The translations under genes were made by a program, and so were the position numbers. Under the pieces are notes generated by a model, which saw only the letters and a program-made list of their open reading frames with translations, ran no database searches and was not told the origin of the DNA. 64,000 bases of DNA, taken from NCBI GenBank assembly GCA_003640645.1, contig QGHH01000003.1, forward strand, positions 248,001-312,000, given 5' to 3'. Positions 25,357 to 36,837 of this stretch are shown here, piece by piece (position 1 is the first letter of the stretch; every line of letters starts with the position of its first letter). The stretch comes from Fredinandcohnia aciditolerans. GTDB taxonomy: Bacteria > Bacillota > Bacilli > Bacillales > Bacillaceae_L.

Positions 25357-25391
25357 GTGGCCCCTCAATCCTCGAATCGTTTCCGTACCCC
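25357..25391 (-). repeat. Right terminal inverted repeat of the transposon
   Basis: Read on the minus strand it begins GGGGTACGGAAACGATTCG and ends ATTGAGGGGCCAC, mirroring the left end. It is followed by ATAGG, the 5-bp target copy. Confidence 0.92.
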
Positions 25392-25809
25392 ATAGGGGTT
25401 AGTAATTTTCAAATTCACCATCTTGAAGAACTCATGAAAGATGCTGAAATTAAACATGATCAATCAAGTAGAATATCATCCACGATTATCTCAAAATGAT
25501 TTACATGAGTTTTGTAAGCGAAATGGTATCCAACTTGAAGCATGGTCACCATTAATGCAGGGCCAATTGCTAGATAATGATATACTGCATGAAATTGCGC
25601 GGAAGCATAATAAATCAGTTGCACAAATAATTTTACGATGGGATCTGCAAAACGAAGTGGTAACCATTCCAAAGTCTACAAAAGAACATCGAATTATCGA
25701 AAATGCAAATGTTTTTGATTTTGAATTAACGAATGAGGAAATGGATGTTATTCATGGACTGAATCAAAATCTTCGCGTAGGGCCAGACCCAGATAATTTT
25801 GACTTTTGA
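25392..25809 (+). pseudogene. Aldo/keto reductase, 3' half, frameshifted
   Basis: The sequence resumes exactly at I-G-V-S-N-F, continues Q-I-H-H-L-E-E-L-M-K-D-A-E-I-K, and then needs a frame change. Around 25455 a proline codon (CCN) has lost two bases, so M-I-N-Q-V-E-Y-H-P-R-L-S reads in another frame. The rest, to L-N-Q-N-L-R-V-G-P-D-P-D-N-F-D-F, is a normal AKR C-terminus with NADPH-binding I-P-K-S. The deletion confirms loss of function since the insertion. Confidence 0.92.
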
Positions 25810-25922
25810 TTTATAAGAAATAATAAATCAGAAATATCTATGCTAATAATAATTGGATTTTATTTTCAAATCTGGACATTTTAAGATAGTATAAATAATC
25901 CAGGTCGAGGTGAAATTCACTT

Positions 25923-26414
25923 ATGGCATCAAGACGTCACGTCGTATTTAACTTAGCGATGATCATTATTCCGTGGTTATCTTTACTATTAGTAGGTAAG
26001 CACCGCATCAAACGGTATTCGTTAGCAAGTATTATCATAACTATATTTGAAATTTTAAATCATATAATTGGACATAAACGGAAATTTTGGGTGTTTTATG
26101 ATAAGCCAAAATCATTTCTAAGGGATGAACTACCTTTTGACATTGGGCCATATTTTCCAGTGTCGATCTGGCTCCTTCGATTTTCGTTTGGAAATTTTAA
26201 AATGTATGTGTTGCTGAATACAATCGCTCATGCAGTTTTTGCGTTTTTGTTCATGCCTTTTCTCAAAAAAATTAAAATCCTCCGTTTACATCGGCTATCC
26301 TATATTCAGTTCTTTCTATATATACATTACAAAGCTTATATATTATATGGAATACAATATTTGGTGGAAAAAATACGTCGGCCGAAGATTGAATGGAATA
26401 GATTCCTAAACTAA
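25923..26414 (+). CDS. Multi-pass membrane protein of unknown function
   Basis: This 163-residue protein has about four hydrophobic helices and a basic C-terminus. It includes P-F-D-I-G-P-Y-F-P-V-S-I-W and repeated H/R residues between helices. It vaguely resembles the CBO0543-like protein at 13919 in size and layout but lacks the G-W-N motif. GGTCGAGGTG precedes the start. It is the first chromosomal gene right of the aldo/keto reductase remnant, and a terminator follows. Confidence 0.65.
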   Translation: MASRRHVVFNLAMIIIPWLSLLLVGKHRIKRYSLASIIITIFEILNHIIGHKRKFWVFYDKPKSFLRDELPFDIGPYFPVSIWLLRFSFGNFKMYVLLNTIAHAVFAFLFMPFLKKIKILRLHRLSYIQFFLYIHYKAYILYGIQYLVEKIRRPKIEWNRFLN

Positions 26415-26422
26415 AATAGCAA

Positions 26423-26455
26423 AAAAAGCTCAGAGCATATGCCCTGAGCTTTTTA
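26423..26455. terminator. Terminator after the membrane protein
   Basis: AAAAAGCTCAG and CTGAGCTTTTT form an 11-base stem over ten bases. The A and T tails on both sides allow use in either direction. Confidence 0.85.
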
Positions 26456-26567
26456 TACCATTTCCTCAAAACAGCCACAATTTCCCATCTTGATGAAATA
26501 TTCTTGCAAAAAGAAGTATATAATGAAACTATGTATTTGAACGAACTGAAAAATAAGGTGATCTAAA

Positions 26568-29500
26568 TTGAAAGAGAAATTAACGATTTTAAAGGATCGG
26601 TTGAATGACATTAGTCGGCGGAATCGGTCCATTCGTATGTTAAAGATATATAACAAATGGAATTTTGATATAAGCGAAGTAGGTAAACTCAATAAAAATC
26701 CTCAAGATATCTTAGATGCGCTGATTAAAAATAGTCGAAACGTTGAACTAGTGAAACAGAATGTAAATGAAGAAGAATCTCTACTTTTGTCTGGGAAATT
26801 GACAACCCTTTATCGGAATTTAAAATCGATCGAGGACGAAACAGGATTATATGATTTATATATCGGCTATCCGTTCATAAGTGGTGCGATGCTTGATGGA
26901 ACGTACATACGGGCTCCTTTGTTCCTCCATTCTGTAAAGTTAGAAAGGGTTAAAGAACATGGAACAAAATGGGTTCTTCATCCAATGGAAGATTCCGAGC
27001 CAATGTTAAATCGCCCACTCTTTTTAGCGATGCAAAAAATGAGCAATTTCTATGTACCTGATGAGATGTATGATGAGGCAGTTGAACAATCTTCTCAAAT
27101 GAATTTTCTAGGATGGTTAACGTGGCTAAAAAAATACAACATTAATATCAACTGGTCAAATGCTCAAGATCTTGAATCCTTTCAAAATCTGACTTCTGAC
27201 CTCATCCCATCCTTTAAAAAGGGAGAGTTTCAATTAGATAATTATGCGATTCTCGGTCATTTTCCACAAGGAAACTCGGCTATTTTAAAAGACTATGAGG
27301 ACTTCCTGCAACAAATGGAAGACGGCGTTTCTGATTTTGGATTAGCAGGGGAATTGATGAATGTTGGGGAAGTATCTTCCTCTGCCTTTACAACCGATAA
27401 TCTCGGTGAAGGTCAATCGAAATCAGTTGAAACAGTCCAAAAAGATGAAAAGGAAAAGTTTTTTGTCCTTGATACGGATGCATCCCAGGAGGAAATCATC
27501 AATTCGATTGAAGAGATCGAAGGCATGGTCGTTCATGGGCCACCCGGTACGGGAAAATCACAGGTCATTGTTAACATGATTGCGAATGCGATTGCTGATA
27601 AAAAGAAGGTATTATTAGTCTGTCAAAAACGTGCGGCATTAGATGTGGTTTATCAAAGACTCGACAGCTTAGGGCTTTCAGCGAGTGTAAGTCTATTACA
27701 TGATGAAAAAACGGACCGTACTAGTCTTTACCGAAAGCTTCATAATCGGTTAGTAAAAGATGAATTTGTACAAGAACTAGAGGTTCAATATGAACAACTT
27801 TCACAAAAAATTGAAAAATGTGAGCAAAAGCTGGATGCAATTGCAAAGGGATTGTATGAAGCACAACCTCATGGATATCGAGCTTACGACTTGTACGGTC
27901 TTGGTAAACCGGTTAATCAACAAGACGTCATTCTTAACTTAACGGCTGTGATTAATGACTTAAATAAGAATAATTTAGAAGAAGTCTTAACAACCATCTT
28001 TTCATATGGTGATTATTTTAGCCGATTTGGACAGGAAAACTATCCACTAAAAGACCGTAAATCGTTTGCAAAACTCGAAATAAAGGACCGTTTGACCATT
28101 GTTGAGATTCATAAGAAGGTCACTGAGAAGGCTGAGAAAAGCATTACATACCTAGAACATTTTGAAAAGGACGAGATTACTCCGGAGTATAGCTGGGAGG
28201 TTGGCGGTAAACTCGAAAAAATATATGAGGACTTAAATCCTCAGGAGAAAAAGACACTTCAGAAACTAAGACTTTGGTGGTGGACTTCCTTTACAGGAAA
28301 AACGATTGTTGAAGAATTAATCGTAGGCGACAAATTTAAGGGCTTATCTTCGACAGAGTGGCCAAAGCTTAGGGAAAGTTTACGAATCCTGTATGAACTT
28401 TCAAATGTGTCAACTGACATGGCGAACGAAATGAAACAGTTATCTCCATATTTTAAGGATGAAAAGTTGCAGAAATATAAGGAGCAAATTTCGAAAGGGG
28501 ATATTCCATTACCCGAATTCCAAAAACAGCAGGAATATGTGATTCAGGATTTTGATGACCTTCGCAATATGGACAGAATCTATGTTGAGAGTATGCCTTT
28601 TGTCAAGTCGCTCATTGATGAATTAAAGGATAAAAGTAAAGACCAGCTTAACCGTGAACTTGCGAAAGAGTGGGTTGAAAATACTAAGCAATCTGCCTAT
28701 ATTTACTGGATTGATGAAATTGAACGTAAGCATCCAGAACTGACAAAGATTGGAACGGAAGAGTTTCACCGATTACGCTCAAGGTTTAAGGATCTTTTAG
28801 AAGAAAAGAAAGAACTTTCAGCTAAAGTTTTGCAAAATCGCTTAATTAAAGCCCTTGAATCAGTGAAGGAACAGCATTCTAAAGCAATAAAGGACATCAT
28901 CTACCAAACTGGAAAGAAGCGACAAATATGGCCAGTTCGAAAGCTTGTAAAAAAATATGCTCAAGACGGATTATTAGATGTGTTACCCGTTTGGCTTGTC
29001 TCGCCTGAGACTGCATCGGCGATATTTCCGTTAGGCAAGGATTTGTTTGATCTGGTTATTTTTGATGAAGCCTCACAATTAACAGTTGAAAATGGAATTC
29101 CATCTGTCTACAGGGCATCTAAAGTCATTATTGCCGGGGATGAAAAGCAATTACCTCCAAGTAATCTGTTTAAGGGCGGTATCCAAATTGATGAAGATGA
29201 TGTTGATGAGGACGATATGGTAATTTCAGAAAGTCTTCTAAATTTAGCAAAACGAGTGTTTCCTAGTAAAATGCTACAATGGCATTATCGTTCTAAATCT
29301 GAGGAATTGATTAATTTTTCAAACCATGCCTATTACAATGGCAATATTCAAATCGCTCCAAATGTGGAACATCTCAAGAATCCAGCAGCTATTCAATGGC
29401 GAAAAGTCGATGGCAAGTGGATTAATCAATGTAATGAGGTGGAAGCAAAAGAAGTCGTCCTCTTACTGAAAGACTTACTTCAAAAGGATGCGTCGCGTTC

Positions 29501-30353
29501 AATTGGGATCATTACTTTTAACGCGAAACAACAGGATAAGATTCTTGATTATATAGATACACTTGCCGAGGAAGATGAAGAATTTAATACCCTGTATCAT
29601 CAGGTCATGGGGAAGGATTTAGATGAACAAATTTTTGTGAAAAATATCGAAAACGTACAGGGTGACGAGCGGGATATCATCATCTTTTCCGTTGGATATG
29701 CGAAAGCCGAAAATGGCAGAGTCTATAATCGATTTGGTCCGCTAGGACAGCAGGGGGGAGAAAACCGTCTGAATGTGGCGGTAACTCGTTCAAAAGAAGC
29801 GATATATGTTGTATCCAGTATTGAGCCAAATGAACTGGATGTATCGAAAACGAAAAATGTTGGACCAAAGTATTTCAAAAGTTATCTAGAGTACGCGCAG
29901 GCTGTTTCGAATCTACAGAAGGAGAGAATCGGAGCTGTGCTTTCAGAATTGAATGAAGAGATGAATACTCAGCGACAAGAGAAGGCACTTCATTTTGATT
30001 CACCATTTGAAACACAAGTGTATGAACAATTAACGGAAATGGGATATAAAGTCGATACGCAAGTCGGCATGTCCAATTATCGAATTGACTTAGCGGTTGT
30101 GCATCCAGAAAATGAATCGAGGTATATTCTCGGAATTGAATGTGACGGGGCGATGTATCATAGCTCACCATCTGCGAAAGAAAGAGATGTGTACCGACAA
30201 AAATTCCTTGAAAACAAAGGGTGGACGATTCACCGGATATGGAGCCGAAACTGGTGGAAAAACCCAAGCGCTGAACTCGAAGAAGTCGACCAACTCATCA
30301 AAGAAATCCTAGAGAAAGAAAAATACCATCAAAAAGTCCAACAAATGATGTAG
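26568..30353 (+). CDS. DUF4011-like SF1 helicase with C-terminal nuclease domain
   Basis: This 1261-residue protein has three parts. The N-terminus (L-N-D-I-S-R-R-N-R-S-I-R) resembles DUF4011. A superfamily-1 (Upf1/Dna2-like) motor follows, with Walker A G-P-P-G-T-G-K-S at ~324-331, D-E-A-S at 833-836, G-D-E-K-Q-L-P-P and V-A-V-T-R-S-K-E; the long insert between Walker A and B is charged helix. The last ~110 residues are a Vsr/DUF559-like PD-(D/E)xK nuclease (F-E, I-D-L-A-V, G-I-E-C-D-G-A). Relatives include helicase-nuclease defence proteins such as Hhe. It is a single gene with terminators on both sides. Confidence 0.85.
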   Translation: MKEKLTILKDRLNDISRRNRSIRMLKIYNKWNFDISEVGKLNKNPQDILDALIKNSRNVELVKQNVNEEESLLLSGKLTTLYRNLKSIEDETGLYDLYIGYPFISGAMLDGTYIRAPLFLHSVKLERVKEHGTKWVLHPMEDSEPMLNRPLFLAMQKMSNFYVPDEMYDEAVEQSSQMNFLGWLTWLKKYNININWSNAQDLESFQNLTSDLIPSFKKGEFQLDNYAILGHFPQGNSAILKDYEDFLQQMEDGVSDFGLAGELMNVGEVSSSAFTTDNLGEGQSKSVETVQKDEKEKFFVLDTDASQEEIINSIEEIEGMVVHGPPGTGKSQVIVNMIANAIADKKKVLLVCQKRAALDVVYQRLDSLGLSASVSLLHDEKTDRTSLYRKLHNRLVKDEFVQELEVQYEQLSQKIEKCEQKLDAIAKGLYEAQPHGYRAYDLYGLGKPVNQQDVILNLTAVINDLNKNNLEEVLTTIFSYGDYFSRFGQENYPLKDRKSFAKLEIKDRLTIVEIHKKVTEKAEKSITYLEHFEKDEITPEYSWEVGGKLEKIYEDLNPQEKKTLQKLRLWWWTSFTGKTIVEELIVGDKFKGLSSTEWPKLRESLRILYELSNVSTDMANEMKQLSPYFKDEKLQKYKEQISKGDIPLPEFQKQQEYVIQDFDDLRNMDRIYVESMPFVKSLIDELKDKSKDQLNRELAKEWVENTKQSAYIYWIDEIERKHPELTKIGTEEFHRLRSRFKDLLEEKKELSAKVLQNRLIKALESVKEQHSKAIKDIIYQTGKKRQIWPVRKLVKKYAQDGLLDVLPVWLVSPETASAIFPLGKDLFDLVIFDEASQLTVENGIPSVYRASKVIIAGDEKQLPPSNLFKGGIQIDEDDVDEDDMVISESLLNLAKRVFPSKMLQWHYRSKSEELINFSNHAYYNGNIQIAPNVEHLKNPAAIQWRKVDGKWINQCNEVEAKEVVLLLKDLLQKDASRSIGIITFNAKQQDKILDYIDTLAEEDEEFNTLYHQVMGKDLDEQIFVKNIENVQGDERDIIIFSVGYAKAENGRVYNRFGPLGQQGGENRLNVAVTRSKEAIYVVSSIEPNELDVSKTKNVGPKYFKSYLEYAQAVSNLQKERIGAVLSELNEEMNTQRQEKALHFDSPFETQVYEQLTEMGYKVDTQVGMSNYRIDLAVVHPENESRYILGIECDGAMYHSSPSAKERDVYRQKFLENKGWTIHRIWSRNWWKNPSAELEEVDQLIKEILEKEKYHQKVQQMM

Positions 30354-30375
30354 TGGGGGGCAGCTGTCCTAAAAA

Positions 30376-30407
30376 CACCCTTCTGTGTGGTTTCACAGAA
30401 GGGGTTT
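30376..30407. terminator. Terminator between helicase and katG
   Basis: CACCCTTCTGTG pairs with CACAGAAGGGGT across a short loop. It lies between two convergent genes. Confidence 0.7.
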
Positions 30408-30421
30408 GATATTTTCAACAA

Positions 30422-32641
<2,220 letters not shown>

Positions 32642-33226
32642 TTACATCTCTCCTTCGTGAATAATTAGTAAATTTATTATTTCATCTAGTTTAAGAAACT
32701 AAGATGTTACTAATAAATAAAACGACATTGTTACACTAGTCATAGTTGAATGAAATATAGAATATTAGATTTCTAGAACATCAGGAAAAGTATATTAAGT
32801 AATAAAGCGAATTATGATAGATAGATGTATCGAAACAATGAAGTCTTAACATAGGGGAGGGTAAATTGTTGTAACGAACATATGAAACTAGTAACGAAAT
32901 ATTTTGTATATTTCAATTATAATGAAAGTGAATAGGGAAAGGCAAGTTTTAAGCCTAAGGGGTGTGTTTTTAAGAATCAGCATTAACACTTTATTGTAAA
33001 AAAAGACCAAATCATAAATGATTCAGTCTGAAGGTAGTTTAATTATACATGCTAGATCCGATGCTTTGGAGAAACATTGTAATAGCATATAAGTATTAAC
33101 ATCCTAGTAAAAAGCTTGGGGTTGGAAAATCCCTTGTGGTTTATTTACATTGTATTTTATATTACTAATCCGTATATTATTTATCCTGTGATGTTGAACC
33201 CCACGTTATCTGAACTACTTCAACGA

Positions 33227-35692
33227 TTATTCTTTGACTTTTAAAAGTCGTAAAGCATTTAAGATCACAATGATTGCAGCTCCGGTATCACTTAATACTG
33301 CTAGCCAAAGTGTTAACAAACCAGGGAAGATTAGAGCTAGAGCCACAAATTTGACGATTAATGAGAACCAAATGTTTTGCTTAATGATTGTCAATGCTTT
33401 TCTACTTAGTTTTACCGTATATGGAAGTTTTTCAAGATTGTCTGCCATTAAGACAATGTCAGCAGTTTCCATCGCTGTGTCAGTTCCAGCACCACCCATA
33501 GCAATTCCTAGATCAGCAGTAGCAAGAGCAGGTGCATCATTTATTCCGTCTCCAACCATAGCTACCTTATAGCCTTCACTTTGCAATTGTTTGATGGCCG
33601 TAACCTTGTCTTCTGGTAGAAGGTCAGCAAAATAACGGCAGACATTCGCTTCCTTTGAAATCATTTTAGCTGTGCCTTCATTATCACCGGTTAACATGAA
33701 AACCTCGTTAATCCCAGCCTGTTTTAATCCTCTTAATGCTTTTACAGTAGTCTGTCGAATCGTATCAGCAACAGCAATAATACCGATTATTTTAGTTTCT
33801 GTACCGATCATTACGACTGTTTTACCTTGATTCTGAAGTCGTTGAACAGTTTCGGTTATATTCCCTAACGTTACATTCTTTTCTTCAAATAATTTTAGAT
33901 TCCCAGCGTAATAGAGTTCTCCATCAAGAGTTGCTTGTACTCCTTTACCGACAATGTTCTTAAATAATTCACCATTTCTGGGTTGTATTCCTTTAGCCTG
34001 GGCATATTCCACAATGCTTTTTGCGATTGGGTGTGTCGAGTATTCTTCTAATGTCAAAGCAATTGACAATAGCTGATCGTCATCCGTATCTAGGGTAATT
34101 ATTTCAGATACCTTTGGTTTACCTTCTGTTAACGTACCTGTTTTATCGAAGGCTATGGCAGTAATAGCACCAGCTTTTTCTAAGAACGTACCGCCTTTGA
34201 TCAATACACCATTCTTTGCTGCATTTCCTATGGCAGATACGATTGCAACAGGTGTTGAAATCACTAAGGCGCAGGGGCAAGCAACTACTAATAATTCAAG
34301 TCCTCTGTAGAACCATTCAGCCCAGCTTCCAAAATCTAGTAGTGGAGGAAGAACCATGACGACTAATGCTAGAATAAACACAATCGGAGTATAGATACTC
34401 GCAAATCGATCAACAAATGCTTGTGTTGGAGCTTTTTGCTCCTGAGCTTCTTCCACTAAGTGAATAATTTTAGCGATTGTTGTATCTTCCACCAACTTAG
34501 TTACTTTTACCTCAAGTGAACCACTTTCATTTATTGTTCCTGCATAGACAGTATCTCCAATTTCTTTATCGACTGGAATCGATTCTCCTGTGATCGGTGC
34601 TTGATTTACACTGGACTCACCTAGTACAATTTCACCGTCTAGTGGGATCTTATCTCCAGGTTTTACGATCAAAATATCACCAATCGAAACCTCTTCAACT
34701 GGTTTTTTGATGAGATCTAATCCTACTTTTACAAAGGCTTCAGAAGGAGCCAGGTCCATTAAATTTCGAATGGAGTTTCTTGTTTTTTCAATCGACATAT
34801 TCTGAAGAGTGGTTCCTAATGCGAATAACCATACAACGGTTGCACCTTCTAACCATTCTCCAATTAGGGCAGCGCCAATCGCCGCAGTAGACATGAGGAC
34901 ATTCATATCTAATGAACGACTTTTAATTGAATAATAGGCACTTTTTACAGGTTTATACCCACTTATAAGCATTGCAACTGCATACATAAGTGTTGTGAAT
35001 AGGGTAGAGATGCCTGTAAAGGATCCAATAAATCCTAGAGCAATCATTATTCCAGAGAATATAATCCCACCATTAACACTTAAGGGTTTAGGTGATTCAT
35101 TTGATATTTTACTAGTAAACACTGAAGCTTTATAACCTATTTTAGAAACTTCAGAAATGATATCATCAACACTGTTATCATGTTCAATTTTCATTTTGCC
35201 AGTTGAAAAATTCACACTTACACCTTTTACTGCAGGGATGGTGTTCAAGTGGTTTTCAATACTTTTCGCGCAACTTCCACAATCCATTCCTTCAACGTTG
35301 AAGATTCTTACATTTTTGTTTTTGAGTAGTGGTTCAATACCATATCCTAGTTTTTGTACTTCACTTTCCACTTGGTCAAATGAGGCACTGTTATTACCGA
35401 CTATTTGTAATTTAGCAGTATTATAGTTTACTTTAACTTCTTGAATATCTCGCAAACCACTTAATCCTTTTTCAATTGTCAAGGCACATGAAGGACAATC
35501 CATACCGTGAATGCGGAACTCTGCCTTTTCACTAATAGAAGCAAGTGATTCTTGAGGTTTGTCATCAATATTACTACTGCAACAACTAATTGCCTCTAAA
35601 CTTTTGTCTTTGTTATTGCTACTGCAACAAGATGTGTTTTCCGTACCCGCAACTGCGGTTTTTTCAGTCGAACCACAACATTTATCAGCCAT
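33227..35692 (-). CDS. cadA: Cadmium/zinc/lead-exporting P1B-type ATPase
   Basis: This ~821-residue metal pump has a Cys-rich N-terminus (C-C-G-S, C-C-S-S-N twice), then two heavy-metal-associated domains with M-D-C-P-S-C and M-D-C-G-S-C. The ATPase core has C-P-C in V-V-A-C-P-C-A-L, phosphorylation site D-K-T-G-T-L-T, S-T-H-P-I-A-K and G-D-G-I-N-D-A-P-A-L. C-P-C with two HMAs and no His tail indicates a Zn/Cd/Pb exporter. I start at 35692 because GGGAG lies ~9 bases upstream. It follows the ArsR-type regulator by 13 bp and is probably induced by Cd, Zn or Pb. Confidence 0.95.
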   Translation of the reverse strand: MADKCCGSTEKTAVAGTENTSCCSSNNKDKSLEAISCCSSNIDDKPQESLASISEKAEFRIHGMDCPSCALTIEKGLSGLRDIQEVKVNYNTAKLQIVGNNSASFDQVESEVQKLGYGIEPLLKNKNVRIFNVEGMDCGSCAKSIENHLNTIPAVKGVSVNFSTGKMKIEHDNSVDDIISEVSKIGYKASVFTSKISNESPKPLSVNGGIIFSGIMIALGFIGSFTGISTLFTTLMYAVAMLISGYKPVKSAYYSIKSRSLDMNVLMSTAAIGAALIGEWLEGATVVWLFALGTTLQNMSIEKTRNSIRNLMDLAPSEAFVKVGLDLIKKPVEEVSIGDILIVKPGDKIPLDGEIVLGESSVNQAPITGESIPVDKEIGDTVYAGTINESGSLEVKVTKLVEDTTIAKIIHLVEEAQEQKAPTQAFVDRFASIYTPIVFILALVVMVLPPLLDFGSWAEWFYRGLELLVVACPCALVISTPVAIVSAIGNAAKNGVLIKGGTFLEKAGAITAIAFDKTGTLTEGKPKVSEIITLDTDDDQLLSIALTLEEYSTHPIAKSIVEYAQAKGIQPRNGELFKNIVGKGVQATLDGELYYAGNLKLFEEKNVTLGNITETVQRLQNQGKTVVMIGTETKIIGIIAVADTIRQTTVKALRGLKQAGINEVFMLTGDNEGTAKMISKEANVCRYFADLLPEDKVTAIKQLQSEGYKVAMVGDGINDAPALATADLGIAMGGAGTDTAMETADIVLMADNLEKLPYTVKLSRKALTIIKQNIWFSLIVKFVALALIFPGLLTLWLAVLSDTGAAIIVILNALRLLKVKE

Positions 35693-35705
35693 TAACTCCA
35701 ACTCC

Positions 35706-36026
35706 CTAATCTATGTGACGGTCACAACAAGCAACATCATTCTGCACGTCTTCAAATACGGTATTAAACATCATTAATAAATCACGAACTTGATCATTAC
35801 GTAAGCTGTAATAAACGTATTTTCCTTCTTGTCTCCCGACTATGAGACCACAACCCTTTAAACATGCTAAATGCTGTGAAATATTAGATTGATTCCCTTT
35901 AAGGTCATCCACAATCTGAGAGACCGCTTTTTCTTGGTCTTTTATACTTACAAGAATTTGGATACGTGTTTTATCAGCAAATCCTCTAAGAAATTTAACT
36001 TTCGTATCAATATCTGTTTGCAGCAA
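35706..36026 (-). CDS. ArsR-family metal regulator (CmtR-like ligands)
   Basis: This 106-residue winged helix-turn-helix repressor has Q-S-N-I-S-Q-H-L-A-C-L-K-G-C-G-L-I. The recognition helix carries C-x3-C, and the tail has D-V-A-C-C-D-R-H. This resembles mycobacterial CmtR (C57, C61, C102) rather than staphylococcal CadC, whose E-L-C-V-C-D-L motif is absent. Cd/Pb sensing is the likely outcome. It is followed by cadA, 13 bp downstream. Two palindromic copies of TATTAG-N6-CTAATA lie 15-74 bp upstream of its start and are the probable operators. Confidence 0.9.
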   Translation of the reverse strand: MLQTDIDTKVKFLRGFADKTRIQILVSIKDQEKAVSQIVDDLKGNQSNISQHLACLKGCGLIVGRQEGKYVYYSLRNDQVRDLLMMFNTVFEDVQNDVACCDRHID

Positions 36027-36040
36027 AACATTTCCCCCTA

Positions 36041-36099
36041 ATCATATTAGAATTCACTAATACGTTCTGTTAGTATCATATTAGCAACCTCTAATACGT
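36041..36099. promoter_or_regulatory. Two-copy palindromic operator upstream of the ArsR-cadA unit
   Basis: Two near-identical 25-bp sequences begin at 36041 and 36075. Each is ATCATATTAG, six variable bases, then CTAATACGT. The TATTAG/CTAATA arms are inverted repeats. A 34-bp period (about three helical turns) puts both on the same DNA face. Confidence 0.8.
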
Positions 36100-36333
36100 G
36101 TGTCAAAACTTTAAAAAAATGGATTGTGTCAATTTGAAAGGTATTTGAATACTACATATTCTCCAAAAAAATTAAGCAAGTTTCACAATAAGGTTCTGGT
36201 TTTAAAAGGACTTATTCAATCTATATAGAAAATATAAAGAGATATCGATCGTTTAAAAAATGGGGAAGACCAGTAAATGACCAATTTTGGTGGTGATCCG
36301 GTAGGTAAAAATATATAAATATTTTAAAATAAA

Positions 36334-36785
36334 GGCTCTTTTCTAAAAGATTGTTCTTTCGGGTAATAAAGGCAAAACTAGATGATAGGAGCGTAAGGTG
36401 GCGACTCCTCGAAAATGTATTCACATTTTCTTCGTGCGTGGGTTATTTCAAAGAAGCAAATTTAATGTCCAGCGGGAAAAGCGTGAGACTTGAGACCCCG
36501 CAGGAGCGGCAGCGACGTGTCCAGTTTCAGCGGCTAGAAACTCGAGAAATTTCAACTCCTCCTTCAGAGGCAAAATAAGCCTCTTTGTCGGAGTCTCCGA
36601 CGCACACGACGTGCTAGTGCCGACTTCGCCACAGGACGAGGCGCTTTAGTCGGCCAATTTTCTCGTTTCTGTGCAAGCCGCTTCCACATTTCGTTGAGGA
36701 GGATCAAGCCACGCCCGTGGAAAGCGTCCACCTGAAGCGGAAGCCAACGATATAAAAAACAACAAAGTTTGCGAAAACATCCTAA
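36334..36785 (+). repeat. Large dispersed intergenic repeat, copy 1 (long form)
   Basis: It starts GGCTCTTTTCTAAAAGATTG and continues through GGAGCGTAAGGTGGCGACT, CGGCTAGAAACTCGAG and GAAAGCGTCCACCTGAAGCG to GTTTGCGAAAA. The short form is at 56643-56930. This copy contains ~165 extra bases, including CCCCGCAGGAGCG. It is noncoding, GC-richer than its surroundings, and resembles repeats common in Bacillus genomes. The rest of the gap 36100-36333 shows nothing else. Confidence 0.75.
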
Positions 36786-36837
36786 AATAATCGAAGTTCA
36801 CACATTAAAAATTTTATTGAAATAGGGGGCTTTAGAG

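Larger units (their letters stand above)
1409..25391. mobile_element. Tn3-family composite-cargo transposon, ~24 kb
   Basis: The ends are 35-bp inverted repeats starting GGGGTACGGAAACG and matching at 32 of 35 positions. Inside are a Tn3-type transposase at the left end and a serine resolvase at the right end. The flanks are two halves of one aldo/keto reductase gene. The target reads GCAATAGG before the left end and ATAGGGGTT after the right end, so ATAGG is duplicated (5 bp, as expected for Tn3). One G in the left G-run is ambiguous between target and element. Cargo is a persulfide-detoxification island, a ger operon, a polysaccharide deacetylase and several small or decayed genes. Tn3-type elements with spore genes are known (TnXO1 with gerX, Tn1546-like with spoVA2mob). 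Confidence 0.93.

Noticed and set aside
25384-25399. TACCCCATAGGGGTTA, resembling a CstR operator, at the right transposon junction
   Set aside because: It arises because the inverted repeat ends CCCC and the target continues ATAGGGG; it is not upstream of a sulfur gene.
26568-30353. Assigning the helicase-nuclease to a named defence system
   Set aside because: No HEPN or second subunit is adjacent, and sequence alone cannot separate it from housekeeping relatives.
36351-36578. Short open frame in the large repeat (and similarly at 56619-56891)
   Set aside because: It lies in noncoding repeat sequence and differs between copies.
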